From NCBI GenBank assembly GCA_034509925.1, contig CM067536.1:5958501-6022500 (forward strand): DNA of 64,000 nucleotides, read 5' to 3'. Numbering within the stretch: position 1 is the stretch's first letter; every line of letters starts with the position of its first letter. Positions 50,701 through 61,689 of the stretch are shown one piece after another. A program made the position numbers and the translations under genes. The notes under the pieces are model-generated. The model saw nothing but the letters and a program-made list of their open reading frames with translations. It did no database searches and was not told the DNA's origin. The stretch comes from Hirudinaria manillensis (lineage: Eukaryota; Annelida; Clitellata; Hirudinida; Hirudinidae).

Positions 50701-53700
50701 CACTGTGGTTGGATGTGCCTTCTAATGACTCCATCCCAATGCTGCCAGAAACGGTACTTGGAACATCAGAACTCTTCTCAGTAGAGTTTCCACCAGAAAC
50801 CAAAGAGGCATCCTGACGCGGAATCGCTGTGTTTTCCAAATCGCCCCTAATAGTCCTCCTAGAGTTCTCTGCAAACTTTCTCCGCCACTTACTATATTCG
50901 GACTCGAATTCAAAAGAACCAACAGGACTCTTCTCGGTAGAGTTTTCACCCGAAACCAGCGAGACATCCTGACATGGAATCGCTGTGTTTTCCAAATCGC
51001 CCCTAATAATTCTCCTAGAGTTCTCTGCAAACTTTCTCCGCCACTTACTATATTCGGACTCGAATTCAAAAGAACCAACAGGACTCTTCTCGGTAGAGTT
51101 TTCACCCGAAACCAGCGAGACATCCTGACATGGAATCGCTTTGTTTTTCAAATCGCCCCTAATACTCCTCCTCAACTCATCTACGGACTTTTTCATAAAA
51201 TCAAGAAATTCTTCCATTTTTTTATGGGATGGATTCTCGAATTCGTATTCCTCTGGGTCATGGCCATTCTCTGTCAGCCATGTCCCAAGTCGCTCTCGTA
51301 TCTCAGCTTTCGTGCCTTTCCAATCCAGGCCACGATCTCTCAATTCTTGTCTCAATCGAGGCACGTACAATTCATCCAAGTACTTCGGCATCCTTCACTT
51401 TTCAATTAAACAAGCTTCTACCTTAGTTACTTTTGGACACCCTTTAACTCTAAATCCAACTCCTGACACCAATGTAATAGCCCGGGGTCCTCAAACTAAT
51501 TATAGAAGGTCAGGTTTATTGAAAGTTGTCAGATGGCTTGGAAGATGCACGATGCTTCAAATGTTTAAGTCTTGAAATCTGCTGTTCTCTAATTCTCGCT
51601 CCACTTTCCGATACAAATCCATTTGTCGAGGTGCATAACCAAAGAGTCTGAATAGCAACAATTAATTAATTCTCAAATTATATTGCCACTAAATTTAACT
51701 AATTATTAAATTAATTAATCGGCAATATAATTTTAATTATTATTCAATTTATTGGATCTAGGGATCCAACAATATATTTAAGCCTTTCTCCTTTAACAGA
51801 TGTATTTGATACTATAATTATTGAATAAACACTCTTCAGAATTTATCACATACGTGTAACTCTTAGCAAAGATATCAGGACAATCTTAATTCGATGCAAT
51901 AGTTCTTCTTGGCATTAAAATTTCTGGAATCTGATATAATAAATGTCATTAACATTAAAAAAATTTAGGTTAAAAATGTGTTCGAGAGCTTGGAGATTGA
52001 AGGATTGAAGTTTACCACCAAATGGGTTGGAGCATTTATTGCAGAGGTGGGTTGCTGAAACTTAAGAGATGTTCTTCTTAGTGACATATTTATTGTTAAA
52101 CCCTATTTCAGTTGTTATTAGTGTTATTATATCATATGATCAGTTAAATGAAAAAGTTATTCAAAATTATATTCCGTAATATGATAAAAATTGATTACTT
52201 CACAATTTCCAGCGTTCGGACGATTTACCCTTTGTTCAATATTCAATTGAAGAAGATGGTAGTATTAATATTAACAAGGCTGCAGACTGGGTTAACAGAA
52301 CAGCAAGTAAAGATGTTATACCCGATTTGCCAAATCATGACTTTCTTGCCTTCTTAACAAGGTTGGTAAATAATTGAAAGTAAGAATCATTTCATCTATC
52401 ATTAATCAAACGTTTTGTGTAAGTTAAAAGCACCTTCATTGTCATTAGTAAATATAAATGGTTCGAATACTGGTGCTACCTTCTTTCATATAAAATCAAA
52501 AGTACAAATTTAAAAATTCATAGAGCTCTCAATAATGCATTTCCATTAATCGGCCGAAGTAAACAAAATGAAACAATAGGAAGTACTAGCCCGAATTGAA
52601 ATGTCGCCTTAAACCATGGAGATAAAATATGTTTTTTTTTTTCAGTGACACTATCAGACGCAGAGAAACAGTATTGAAAGGGCATTCGGTTGGTGAAGTT
52701 TGTACCCCTGTTAAATTCGGATTTGTCCATCACAAGAGGTTCTTTGCCACGGTCGCACTCATAGCACACGAGTTGGCACATGCGTGAGTCGAAAGATAAT
52801 TTTCTAATATAAAAACAAACGTCTGTAGAAAATATAAGCAAGCCAATACCGAAATATAATCAGGAAATATAGTTATTTTATCATTTCTAATTATTTTCAA
52901 TTAATTATTTATCTGTTTATAATGAAAATAAAAATTGTATTTAAATATACCATGGTGGATTTTCAAAATAACTCCATTTTCCAATCGATAGGCTAAATGT
53001 TGAACACGATGGGGTAAACCGCATTTGCACTGAGAACAATTACAAAAATTTAATGGAAAATAATATCCACCTGGAACACGAAGAAGATTTCAGGATTCAT
53101 ATGCCTTACTCCAAATGTACAGTTGATTACTTGAAAAAGTTTGTAGAGAAAATAGATTCGTAAGTTTTTGAAAAAATTGTTTTAATAGTTCTCTCAGAAG
53201 CTAATTACTCGTGCTGCACCTTGTAGTTCCTTTCATTTATCAAAGTTTTATTAGTAAAATAGGAAAAATATAGCAAAATATAATATAACTCGGCTTAATT
53301 GTGAATTTTATTTTATATATGTTGCAATTTACACGACATTAATCCAAGAACTGAAACGAGAGTAATTCATTATTGATTCGAAAATAACATGTAAAGCATC
53401 TTGAAATAACCATTTATATTTTTTTAATCTTGCCACAACAAAAACAGCGAAGGAAATAACTGCTTATTGGACGGAAAAGATATCAAACGTGATAGAAAAA
53501 CGGACATCTTTTTAAAATCATATCCAGGACAAATTTTTGATGTCAACGAACAATGCAAAATGGCTTATGGCCCGGAATACATCTATCATGGTGTATGGGA
53601 AAATAATTTTAACTTGTTACCTTTTTAATATTAAATTAAAGCTAAATGTGATATTATATTTCACATTTTTATATTAATTTAATAATTACTAATAGTCTAT

Positions 53701-55232
53701 ATCACATACCCATAAACTAAACAATCACATGAAGTTAACAATAATTCATTTTAAAAATGAAGGGCACTGATAAAGACAAAAAAATATGTTGGAAAACGAC
53801 TTGCCTCATAAATAATAAAAATGATTCAGAAGTTTTGTTGAGACCATTGGATGGAACCACTTGTGACAACAAGTCATGGTGTATCAAGGGAGATTGTGAA
53901 AAAGATAGCAGAGCTCCAAGAGTTCCAGGTTTGTTTGATTGGACAAATTAATTATCGAGACATAGGAGGTAGTTGGAGAAACATTTAATTTGAAAGAATA
54001 AGAGGTGTAAAAAATTTTGTATATGTGTGAATTTTTGGTGGCTAACGTACTTATTGCCTTAAGAATTTGGATGCTTCAGTCGATGCCCCTGCAAGTTTGT
54101 GTTCCCTACTCTGCTTAGATATGCATCATAGAAAGATGCAATTCTTTATTTATCTGACGAAATGGAAAGCGCATCTGGTGATTCATATTTGTGCAATATC
54201 TAATGTAAAAGCTTAATTCGATAAATGATTGTTTGTTTCCCCTCCTCTATGCATAGTTATGCATTATAGAAAATGAAATTATTGTTTATTTATTTATCAA
54301 TTAATTAATTTATTTATTTATTTATTATTTTATTTTATTTTTTTAACTGAAGAAATGGAAAGCACATCTAGTGATTCATATTTGTATAGTAGCTAAAATA
54401 AAAGCCCCTAATAGCTAAAAGCCTCAGCAACTGATAAGGTTATAACAATTCAAATTAGCGAAATTAATCAAAAAGTGATTGTTAAGCAAAATCAAATGCA
54501 ATATTTAAAAAGATATAATGATATAGAGTAGATTACATCGTTAGTAAAGTATCGATCCTGTATCTTCATATATTTTCAGAAAAGTGTATCAACGGAGATA
54601 ATCAACGTCCAGAGATTTTTAATGAAGTTATACCATGTGACATCGAGAAAGGCTTCCGTTGTCGAAATTCATACCTAAGAACAGAATGCTGCGTAACTTG
54701 TGCTAAACATCAAACCATCGTCGGAGGTAAAACAATTAAATAATACAACTTTTGAGCTTAAGTTTAAACAATTGTTTATGTTTAACTTGTTAAAATCGTA
54801 TAATTATAACAATCAAAGGCTTAATCTGTTTTTATAGATTCATACCGCAAGATGTTGTGAATCTATTCAATATATATATAATAACAATGTTTATTATAAA
54901 TAACAGGTTGCCAGGATACAATAAATGAATGTTCCATCCTCGAACCAAAAGACTGTTACCACGATTACTACGCTTCTGCCTGTTGCCAAACGTGTCTTGC
55001 TTTTATTAAAAACCCATCAGATGCCAACTGTCTCTATGGAGATCGAGATGATAGGTGCTCGGACATGGTACCTGTTATATGTCACCTTTCCAGACGATAT
55101 TGTTGTCAAACGTGTTCAGCCTTTCCCAACATCTCAACAAATACGACAAAAGATTATTTTAAAAGAATCGCCATTACCAAAGACATCTGTTCACTTCAAC
55201 AGACAAATATCTTTCAAGAATTGCAAGAGTAA
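47726..55232 (+). CDS. C8: secreted ADAMTS-like metalloprotease, last copy of the array
   Basis: Proposed exons: 47726-47755, 47948-48026, 48208-48401, 48525-48611, 48797-48989, 49188-49311, 49391-49484, 51969-52046, 52213-52361, 52646-52783, 52992-53159, 53448-53592, 53763-53928, 54580-54726, 54907-55232; about 705 residues, all phases consistent. The intron after exon 7 is enlarged by a 2.1-kb antisense retrotransposon (49647-51771). Like C3 and C5, and only these, the signal exon has two extra codons (AGT CCA) and the gene follows a type-B spacer. An early TAA trims two residues from the end relative to C2. An unspliced end stops at 53951. Zinc motif HELAHALNVEHDG is intact. Confidence 0.84.
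49647..49945 (-). repeat. 3' LTR of the short element
   Basis: TGTAATAGCCCGGGG...GGATCCAACA in + orientation; 299 bp, one mismatch to its partner. Confidence 0.92.
49907..51391 (-). CDS. SAP-domain gag-like protein of the short element
   Basis: 494 residues. The N-terminus (about 5-55, YLDELYVPRLRQELRDRGL) aligns with the SAP region of the gag at 4061-5455, including the following EYEFE motif. The middle is a tandem repeat of 52 residues (156 bp; units starting near 50841, 50997 and 51153 on the + strand) containing FEFESEYSKWRRKFAENSRR. The second half is built of short acidic repeats rich in EQVE, LPVE and PMD. No capsid-like region or CCHC knuckle is seen. The frame ends inside the 3' LTR. 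The reading frame is kept although it is not standard Gag, so it may have a role in cis or trans; this is inference. Confidence 0.75.
   Translation of the reverse strand: MPKYLDELYVPRLRQELRDRGLDWKGTKAEIRERLGTWLTENGHDPEEYEFENPSHKKMEEFLDFMKKSVDELRRSIRGDLKNKAIPCQDVSLVSGENSTEKSPVGSFEFESEYSKWRRKFAENSRRIIRGDLENTAIPCQDVSLVSGENSTEKSPVGSFEFESEYSKWRRKFAENSRRTIRGDLENTAIPRQDASLVSGGNSTEKSSDVPSTVSGSIGMESLEGTSNHSACVSPETLCVMADLENSTLEPIELPDQVESSAGPRELTEVLVEQVGLSEEPVGLPVDHVELLVQPEELLMSHVELPVERTDLMVEQVESTEQPMDFPTESAKLLVPPEELPMKDIELPVKHTKLMVEQVESTEQPMDLPADFSAPLEITEGSARDFGRVPSKENGAGDPVESLRSGDMVEQEVEHRNGDVPRLKLAGRRSKRGETEIPEDGKANGSGICSHEIVGRSDPIPRVKMKMGIDVCSGRTDLRRGQCWIPRSNKLNNN
51473..51771 (-). repeat. 5' LTR of the short element
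   Basis: 299 bp partner of 49647-49945, lying two bases from the primer-binding site. Confidence 0.92.
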
Positions 55233-55462
55233 ATTTGATTTAATATTGTCAATATTTTGAAATATAATTTTGGATGGTTGATGTTCGCCAATTGGAATAT
55301 TTGGATGTCGTTTGGATTGGCTTCTATGAATATTTAATCATAAAAATCATATTTTACGACATTAAATTTTTTAAATCAAACAATTATTACAATTGTACTA
55401 ATTAGTAAAAATTACTATATTCAAAGCCATAATTGAGATTATGAAATGATAAATAACTATAT

Positions 55463-55696
55463 TCATAACAAATAACTGCCAAGCACCTGCCAAGTTATGT
55501 GAAAATTACTGCTAACTGTAGTCAGTTGTTGTCCGAGCGATTTTCTAAAAGCTATAAAAACGGATACAATAAAGATGTTATTAAAAAATCCAATGAAGCC
55601 AATGGCTGCGTGGATTTCCTTCACGTAATGTCCTGACCACGTCACAAACACCGTGACGTTTGAGGAACTTGAATTTCCAGGCAAACCTGTATTCAT
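55463..55696 (-). CDS. Possible first exon of a GPCR-like membrane protein
   Basis: The minus-strand frame of 77 residues starts MNTGLPGNSSSSNVTV, with N-glycosylation motifs. It then has one hydrophobic helix (about residues 31-50) with the pattern IGFIGFFNNIFIVSVF followed by RKS, resembling the G-x-x-N of helix 1 in rhodopsin-family receptors with a basic first loop. The sequence is richer in GC than its surroundings. A possible donor is GGCAG/GTGCTT near its end. No second exon is found toward the array, so it may be a fragment or chance. Confidence 0.3.
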   Translation of the reverse strand: MNTGLPGNSSSSNVTVFVTWSGHYVKEIHAAIGFIGFFNNIFIVSVFIAFRKSLGQQLTTVSSNFHITWQVLGSYLL

Positions 55697-56677
55697 TCTT
55701 TGAGTTGTAATTTAATGAGTGCAAAATTGTTGTTTGAAATGTTTTATATGAAGCGCTTAAAATCTGCTGTGAAATGTATATTTTGTTCACAACAACCTCC
55801 TAACTTTAGCAATTTTTGAGAGATTTTATAAGGCAACGTCTGCCTTCCAACATTACTGCCAATTAATTCTAATGGCTCTATCCAAATGACCATTAATGAG
55901 CCTGTTATATCTGCTCAGACAAAGAAGTTAATGAAATAACGTTACGTGCTACGAATGCTGAATTTTTTACCTATTTGTCTAAGTTAGGACTTCTCCGATC
56001 AATGTAAATCAATAGCGCTAAGTTTTTGGAAAACTGTCCGGTATGATTATTTTTAGGCTGCTATTTTCCTACTGCCATTTAAATGGCTGCCACCGCTTGA
56101 GACGTTTATTTGATATTTATTTGTTTTGGAGAATCCAGCTTTTTTTAGGTATTCCTTTTGCAAGCCAAACTCAGGGAAATTTGAGTCAATTTGAAAGATT
56201 ACTCTATTATTATTTATTTTATCTATTGAACAATATAGTGTTGAGTGCAATTGATGACTTAATTAATTAAAATTAATTATTTTCCAAATCTAATAAATGC
56301 TTTCTATACTTTTTTTCAGTTATCGTTTTTCCAAATTTTCCAAATAAATATAATTCACATCCCTCCAAAAGAACTTAAGACGGGAAAATGTTTCCTGATC
56401 AACGAAGCGTGACAAACACGGATGAGTGATGATCATTACCGGAAGTATGGAGGATTGGGATTGAACTAAATCCTCACTCTTGCTTCTCCAGGTCTCAGTG
56501 ACATCTGACGATGACAAATGAAAATCGCTGGAAATAGTTCCGGGAATTTAGTAGAGGAGGTATTTCGTTTGGAAAGAGAAAATTTTTTTATAGATTTAAA
56601 ATTGAAGGAAATGTTTTTCAATTTCATTCAATAAATTTAGATTATTGTAATATACATGTAATGATTTTATTTTTGTA

Positions 56678-57049
56678 CTAGTGGTGCCCAGCCAAGCGTT
56701 GCTGTGGCTCAATCTGATTATCAATTTTATAAGAAAGAAGTTTTCTAATATGTTTACTTTTTACAATTTCACAAATTTGCTTGAGTTATTACGATATTTC
56801 GAGCTTTTTAATGTCTCGCTAAAGTTTATTTACATAGATCGGGCCGTGACGTCGTCGTTGCAAGATGGCCGGATTTTCGAAAAAAAGCGAATTTTTACAC
56901 GATATAGTTGTGGCACATATATGAAACCTATATACAAACACTCCCCTGATCGAGAACTATGTTGTGTCAAAATTTCAAAGCACTTGGTTAAGTACTTTCA
57001 GAGAACATTTGCATGTTACAAACACACATTGCATTTTTATTTATATAGA
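56678..57049 (-). mobile_element. Short non-autonomous Helitron-like element (372 bp)
   Basis: In minus orientation it starts TCTATATAAATAAAAATG after an A and ends in a GCCA/TGGC hairpin plus CTAG before a T. It is homologous to 35416-35715. The 140-codon frame overlapping it is not a gene. Confidence 0.72.
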
Positions 57050-58406
57050 TTAGAATTTATTTGTTCTGCAGATGTCACTCATTTTGACAATGATTTATTT
57101 TAACTCCTGCAGCAATTTATTCCAAGGCTAATTTTTAAGTGAAATTTATTTCGACTGATATCCATAAATTATAAAACTTTTTCAGCTTATTAAGAATTGT
57201 TTGCAAATAAAAATGTTCAAAACATTTCAATCCAGCGACCAGCGAAGTTATTACGAATAAGATTCGTATTTTATTTTATTTTTATTTTACGAAAATAAAA
57301 ACCACTGAAGACTGAATGTAAAAGTAAGAAGAAGGAGAAAAGTAATTAAAAACTAAAATAGACAGGACGAAAATGGTCGCTTTTTCTGGAGATTACGACA
57401 TAAGGACGTGTCTGCCTTGACGACCGCAGAGATAAGCATTGAGAGAAGAAATAAAAAGAAGAACGAATGAACGAATGAGTAGATGAATGGATGGGTGAAT
57501 AAATGAATGAATGCTTGGCCTTGTTCAACCTCTTGACGTCTGCCTGGACAAGATAAGGATTATGAACCCATCAATTATTTCAAATTCAAATGTGATGACT
57601 ATTATGGCTACCAATTAAGGTCATAAAATTATATTTAAATAAAAAAAAATAAAACAAAACAAAACATTACAGCCTTTAATATGAAATATGCATTAAATTT
57701 GTAAGATTTACACACATTTTGTCATAACTTTTTGTTTATTTATAATGTATAATCTGTTAATGCAATATTTATTATTTAATATTTAATAATCTGTTAATGC
57801 AAAGCGATATTTCAAAATGTTTTCTGGAAGACAACACTTTTCTAATTTAAACCTTTCAATAAATTAAATATGCCTATCTGGGAAATGTCGTCAACGATGT
57901 AATAATAATAGTATATTATTAATATATTATATTATTAATATATATAATATATTATTATTATTATTATATCAAAATTATCATTATATTTCACTATTATAAA
58001 TTATTAAGAATTATTATTGTTAACTTTAGAAAACCTTTAAAAATGGATTTGAATTAAAAAAAAAATTAACTTAACAAATTCGTAAAATACATTTTCGCTG
58101 CATATTTTTATAAACCATCAAAACTGAATTTCTTTTGAGTACAAGACTTTTATTTATCGCCCGCTCGATACATTTTTGCTTTTAAGTGACAATTCCATGG
58201 GCTTTATTTCTGCTCTAAATTCATAAAAAAAAAATAAAAAAATAAAAAATAAATAAAATTCATGAAAACAAAGAAAACAATCTTCAAACCTCAACACCGC
58301 TTCTAATCCGTGGTTTACTAATGACAACAATTAGCAATTAAGTGCTAGAAAAATGCTCCGGTAGTAATGGCGGTGCTGATGGTGATATTGAGGGTGGTGG
58401 TGATGC

Positions 58407-58438
<32 letters not shown>

Positions 58439-59281
58439 CCTTTGTGTACTCAGGCTTAATGAGGAAAACGACAACGTGACGTCTTGAGATGCCGCACTTG
58501 AAGCTCTCCTATTCCTTTAAATTATTTTAAATTATTTTATTTTAAAGGATCGAAATTATTCTGAATAGTGAAATAATTACATTACCTTCGCGTTCGTTAA
58601 GTTGCTAATAAAATATTTAATTCATTTAATAGTGACAATATCTGGAATGAAATTGCTTTAAAAGAAAAAAACGTAATTATATTACATGTAAATATAATCA
58701 ATTTATAATAAAATCAGAAGAAATTTAAGAAACATAACTCAAATTTTCAAATTGAGATGACATTTTTTGAGATTCTCATCAGTTGTTGTGCACGATTTAA
58801 CAGCTAAGCTATTATGTAACTTCAGATGATTAATTACGTCCAACATTAAATAATTAATTACCTGAAATTCTTAAATAAAATCATTAATAATATAATTTTA
58901 TTAAATTTTCTTTGAGTAACCTTAATCTGAAAGTTTAATACTTTCAAGTTGACGGCATTTCAATCAAAAACTTTATTCAGATTTATCAGATTATTCTCAA
59001 AAATTCGCGTGAAAATAAAACATTTTAAAAATAATTTTGCTATTTTCTATCAAATGATTTAAATTCTGATGTTCATTCATAAATTTGCTAAATATGCAAA
59101 TTCACGATCAGTTGAAGCAACGATGGTCATATCAGTAGTCTTTACAATTACGATTCACAATTATTAATTTTGTAATAAATAATAATTACGATCCGTAATT
59201 ATTAATTTTGTAATAAATAATAATTACGATCCGTAATTAATTGATTAAAGTAATAATAACATTTTTAATTGCTATAATTAA

Positions 59282-61159
59282 TTAATTGGTCACGAGAATG
59301 TTCCTATCGTCGACAGTCTGGTAGCCGCTTGAAAGCCCAAAGACGACTTCCTTTCTTTCGCCGATCTCCATGCAAACCGGGTCGTAGAAACTGTTTATGG
59401 CGATCAGATCACCTGTCGTAGGATTGGCTATGAAAGGGGATCGGATGCCAGCCCCGACCATTCCAATTTCAGGACCTATGGGGTCGAAGTGACGAAGAGT
59501 TGTTTGTGATGGTGGATTGTTGTAGCGCCTCTTAGTGTGTACCTGGAGGATTTCCTGCTCGTCTGCGCTCTCGGACAGTGCATCGTGCAGGGTAGTGGAC
59601 TTGAGGGAGGGTTTGTACGACGACTCTATAGACTTTCTTGTCCTCTGATTGCGAGACCTGATTCGGAGTTTTAATCCACTTAAAAAAAAACTTCATTTTA
59701 TTTATTTTTTTAATAATTTAAATTCTGGTGACAACTTATTAATGTTAAGATAATTATTATAACTATTATTAATAATCTTAATAAACACGATCATTTAATT
59801 AGGTTATTCCTTGATACTATTAAGTCTTGCTCACAGATTGCACCGTCTTAATCATATCGAGGAAAGGTGGACGTAACTCCACAAATATTATTAACGAATA
59901 AATAATGATAAATAATTAATACCAAATATTATTTGCTGAATAATAATAATAACAAAAATAGATTAATAACAATATACTATATATGTGTATATATGCACAC
60001 CTTATATGCACTATAATTTTTACTATTATTTACCATTTAGCAATTATTATTATTAACGCATTGCTTCATTAAACCTATTGGTTATTATAAACATCTAAGT
60101 GCATAATTTAACTTCCTAAATTTTAAAATTAGTTTCCTTAAAAGTCCAATGTTTTACGTACGTATAATAAATTTATTATTTTATTAATTTAATATATAAC
60201 GTTAATACATTACATTTACATAGTATTTTATCACAGCATATGAAATTGTAATATATTGATAATATAAACAGAAATGTTTTAAATAAATTAAATTTAAAAC
60301 ATAAAAAATCGTTCAGAGAAAAGTCTGAGATCATGTTCGTGATTCACAAAATATCGAATTTATTTCTTTTAAAATGCTTTTTTTTCATTTTAAATAATTA
60401 TAAATCCTTTTTATAATTTATTATAAAATTATATCACAATCGCCAGATTAAAACAGCCTCGGTTAAACAGTAATATAAACTAATATTAATAATCTTTAAT
60501 GTTGTAATTTTAAAATTATAATTCTTAAATAATATAAATTATTAATTAGAAACGAGTGAAATACAAACTAATGTTAATAATCCTTAAAGTTGTAATTCTT
60601 GAATAATATAAATTATTTACATTGTAAATAATAACGTAAATTATTAGTTTGAAAAGAACATAATAAGAGTCAGATACAAACTAATGTTAATAATCCCTAA
60701 AATATAATTTTAAACTTATAATCCTTGAATAATATAAATTAATTATATTGTAAATAATATTGTAAATTACTAATTAGAATCGAACCTTTTGAGAGTCAAA
60801 TATCCAATGAGAACAATTATGAAACTGATGAACACTGAGATCAGCAGAACTCCTGATATCGAAAGAACTGTTTTGAAATTAAATTTTATTTAAATTAAAT
60901 TTAAAATTAAAATTAATTTTTTTGTACAATTTTTAAGTAATTATTTTTTTAAACATAAAAAATAATTGCAATTATTAATCGAAATGCTGACCGTGGATCA
61001 GCATTTGCTTTTGAGACGAAAGTGACTTCAAAGACATTTGATTCTGAACGATGAACTTGTCTAGAAAGTAATTATCGGTTCTTTAATTACAATATTTATT
61101 TAATCATAATAATAATTATTAAACATCAATTTAATAACATAATAATAATAATTAATTAA

Positions 61160-61220
<61 letters not shown>

Positions 61221-61540
61221 GACATCATAACTATAACCGTATCTTTGAAGACTGAAATCTCCAATCTATATTATTTGCAAATTGATAATCATCATTATCA
61301 ACAACATAATCGTCATCATCGTCATCATCATCATCATCGCCATCGTCGTCGTCATCATCATCACTGTGTCGTTGTTGTGGTCCTCACCAGACGAACAGTT
61401 TCCAACGACACCAATCCACCTGTTGCTCTGGCAATACAGGTGCCACGTCTGGTGGTTGTGGTGGCATCCAACCACGAGTTCGTCCGCCGTTCTCTCCATC
61501 CAAGCACCTGTTGACGACCTCAGGTTGGCGCATCCTTCCG
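59282..61540 (-). CDS. 3' part of a sushi-domain single-pass membrane protein gene
   Basis: Four minus-strand exons join in phase: 61540-61388 (acceptor CTCCAG, donor GTGAGG), 61060-60992, 60867-60786 and 59678-59282. The first encodes a four-cysteine module (C...VVGC...LYC...RWIG...NC) that fits a sushi/CCP domain, known in adhesion and recognition proteins. The third encodes a transmembrane helix (LLISVFISFIIVLIGYL). The last gives a 131-residue cytoplasmic tail starting KLRIRSRNQRTRK and ending NILVTN before TAA. The tail exon is far richer in GC than its surroundings, and its GC drops at the stop. The alternative frame through exons 2-4 is shorter and lacks the helix. The 5' exons are not identified and may lie beyond 61540 or off the window. 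I do not recognise the gene. Confidence 0.68.
60475..60785. repeat. Degenerate tandem repeat, about 115 bp x 3, in an intron
   Basis: Copies share acaaactaatgttaataatc and ttgaataatataaatta. It lies next to the transmembrane exon of the sushi-domain gene. Confidence 0.6.
61161..61220. repeat. (TAA)n microsatellite
   Basis: About 20 units, in the intron between the sushi and linker exons of the minus-strand gene. Confidence 0.95.
61290..61370. repeat. (CAT)n/(CGT)n microsatellite
   Basis: Imperfect CAT/CGT triplets just downstream of the sushi exon donor on the minus strand. Open frames here encode only His/Arg or Met/Thr runs. Confidence 0.9.
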
Positions 61541-61642
61541 CTGGAGTATTTATTTATTATTATTATTATTATTTATTTGTTTATTTATTTAATTCATTTT
61601 AATGACTTATTATCTTTTTATTATTATATTGTAATGCAATTA

Positions 61643-61689
<47 letters not shown>

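Larger units (their letters stand above)
49647..51771 (-). mobile_element. Short LTR element with gag-like frame only, in an intron of C8
   Basis: LTRs of 299 bp (49647-49945 and 51473-51771) differ at one base by eye and are flanked by ATAT on both sides, so insertion is recent. Next to them are a polypurine tract (49946-49958, AAGGAGGGGGCAG on the minus strand) and a tRNA-Leu-type primer site (51454-51471). The interior has a single frame and no protease, RT or integrase. The primer site, the sequence before the polypurine tract and the SAP-domain N-terminus resemble the full element at 203-5771. It probably depends on such a relative for enzymes. Confidence 0.92.
55233..59281. other. Non-array flank, mostly non-coding
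   Basis: After C8 the array homology stops. Apart from the GPCR-like frame (55463-55696) and the Helitron-like repeat (56678-57049), I see only AT-rich sequence and simple repeats: GAATGAAT-like at about 57465-57510, TA-rich at about 57900-57967, (GAT)n at about 58406-58438, and a roughly 42-bp direct repeat at about 59150-59235. Confidence 0.6.

Noticed and set aside
49926-51575. Plus-strand frames opposite the short element
   Set aside because: They are antisense shadows of the minus-strand gag-like frame and LTR.
56681-57103. 140-codon plus-strand frame
   Set aside because: It lies mostly on the Helitron-like repeat in reverse orientation and has no conserved counterpart in 35416-35715.
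60786-61060. Alternative frame of the sushi-gene exons (with VFEVTFVSKANADP)
   Set aside because: It is open but leads to a shorter tail and no transmembrane helix, and its phase does not match the donor of the sushi exon.
61245-61602. His/Arg-rich and Ile-rich plus-strand frames
   Set aside because: They read through CAT/CGT and TTA repeats opposite the sushi exon.
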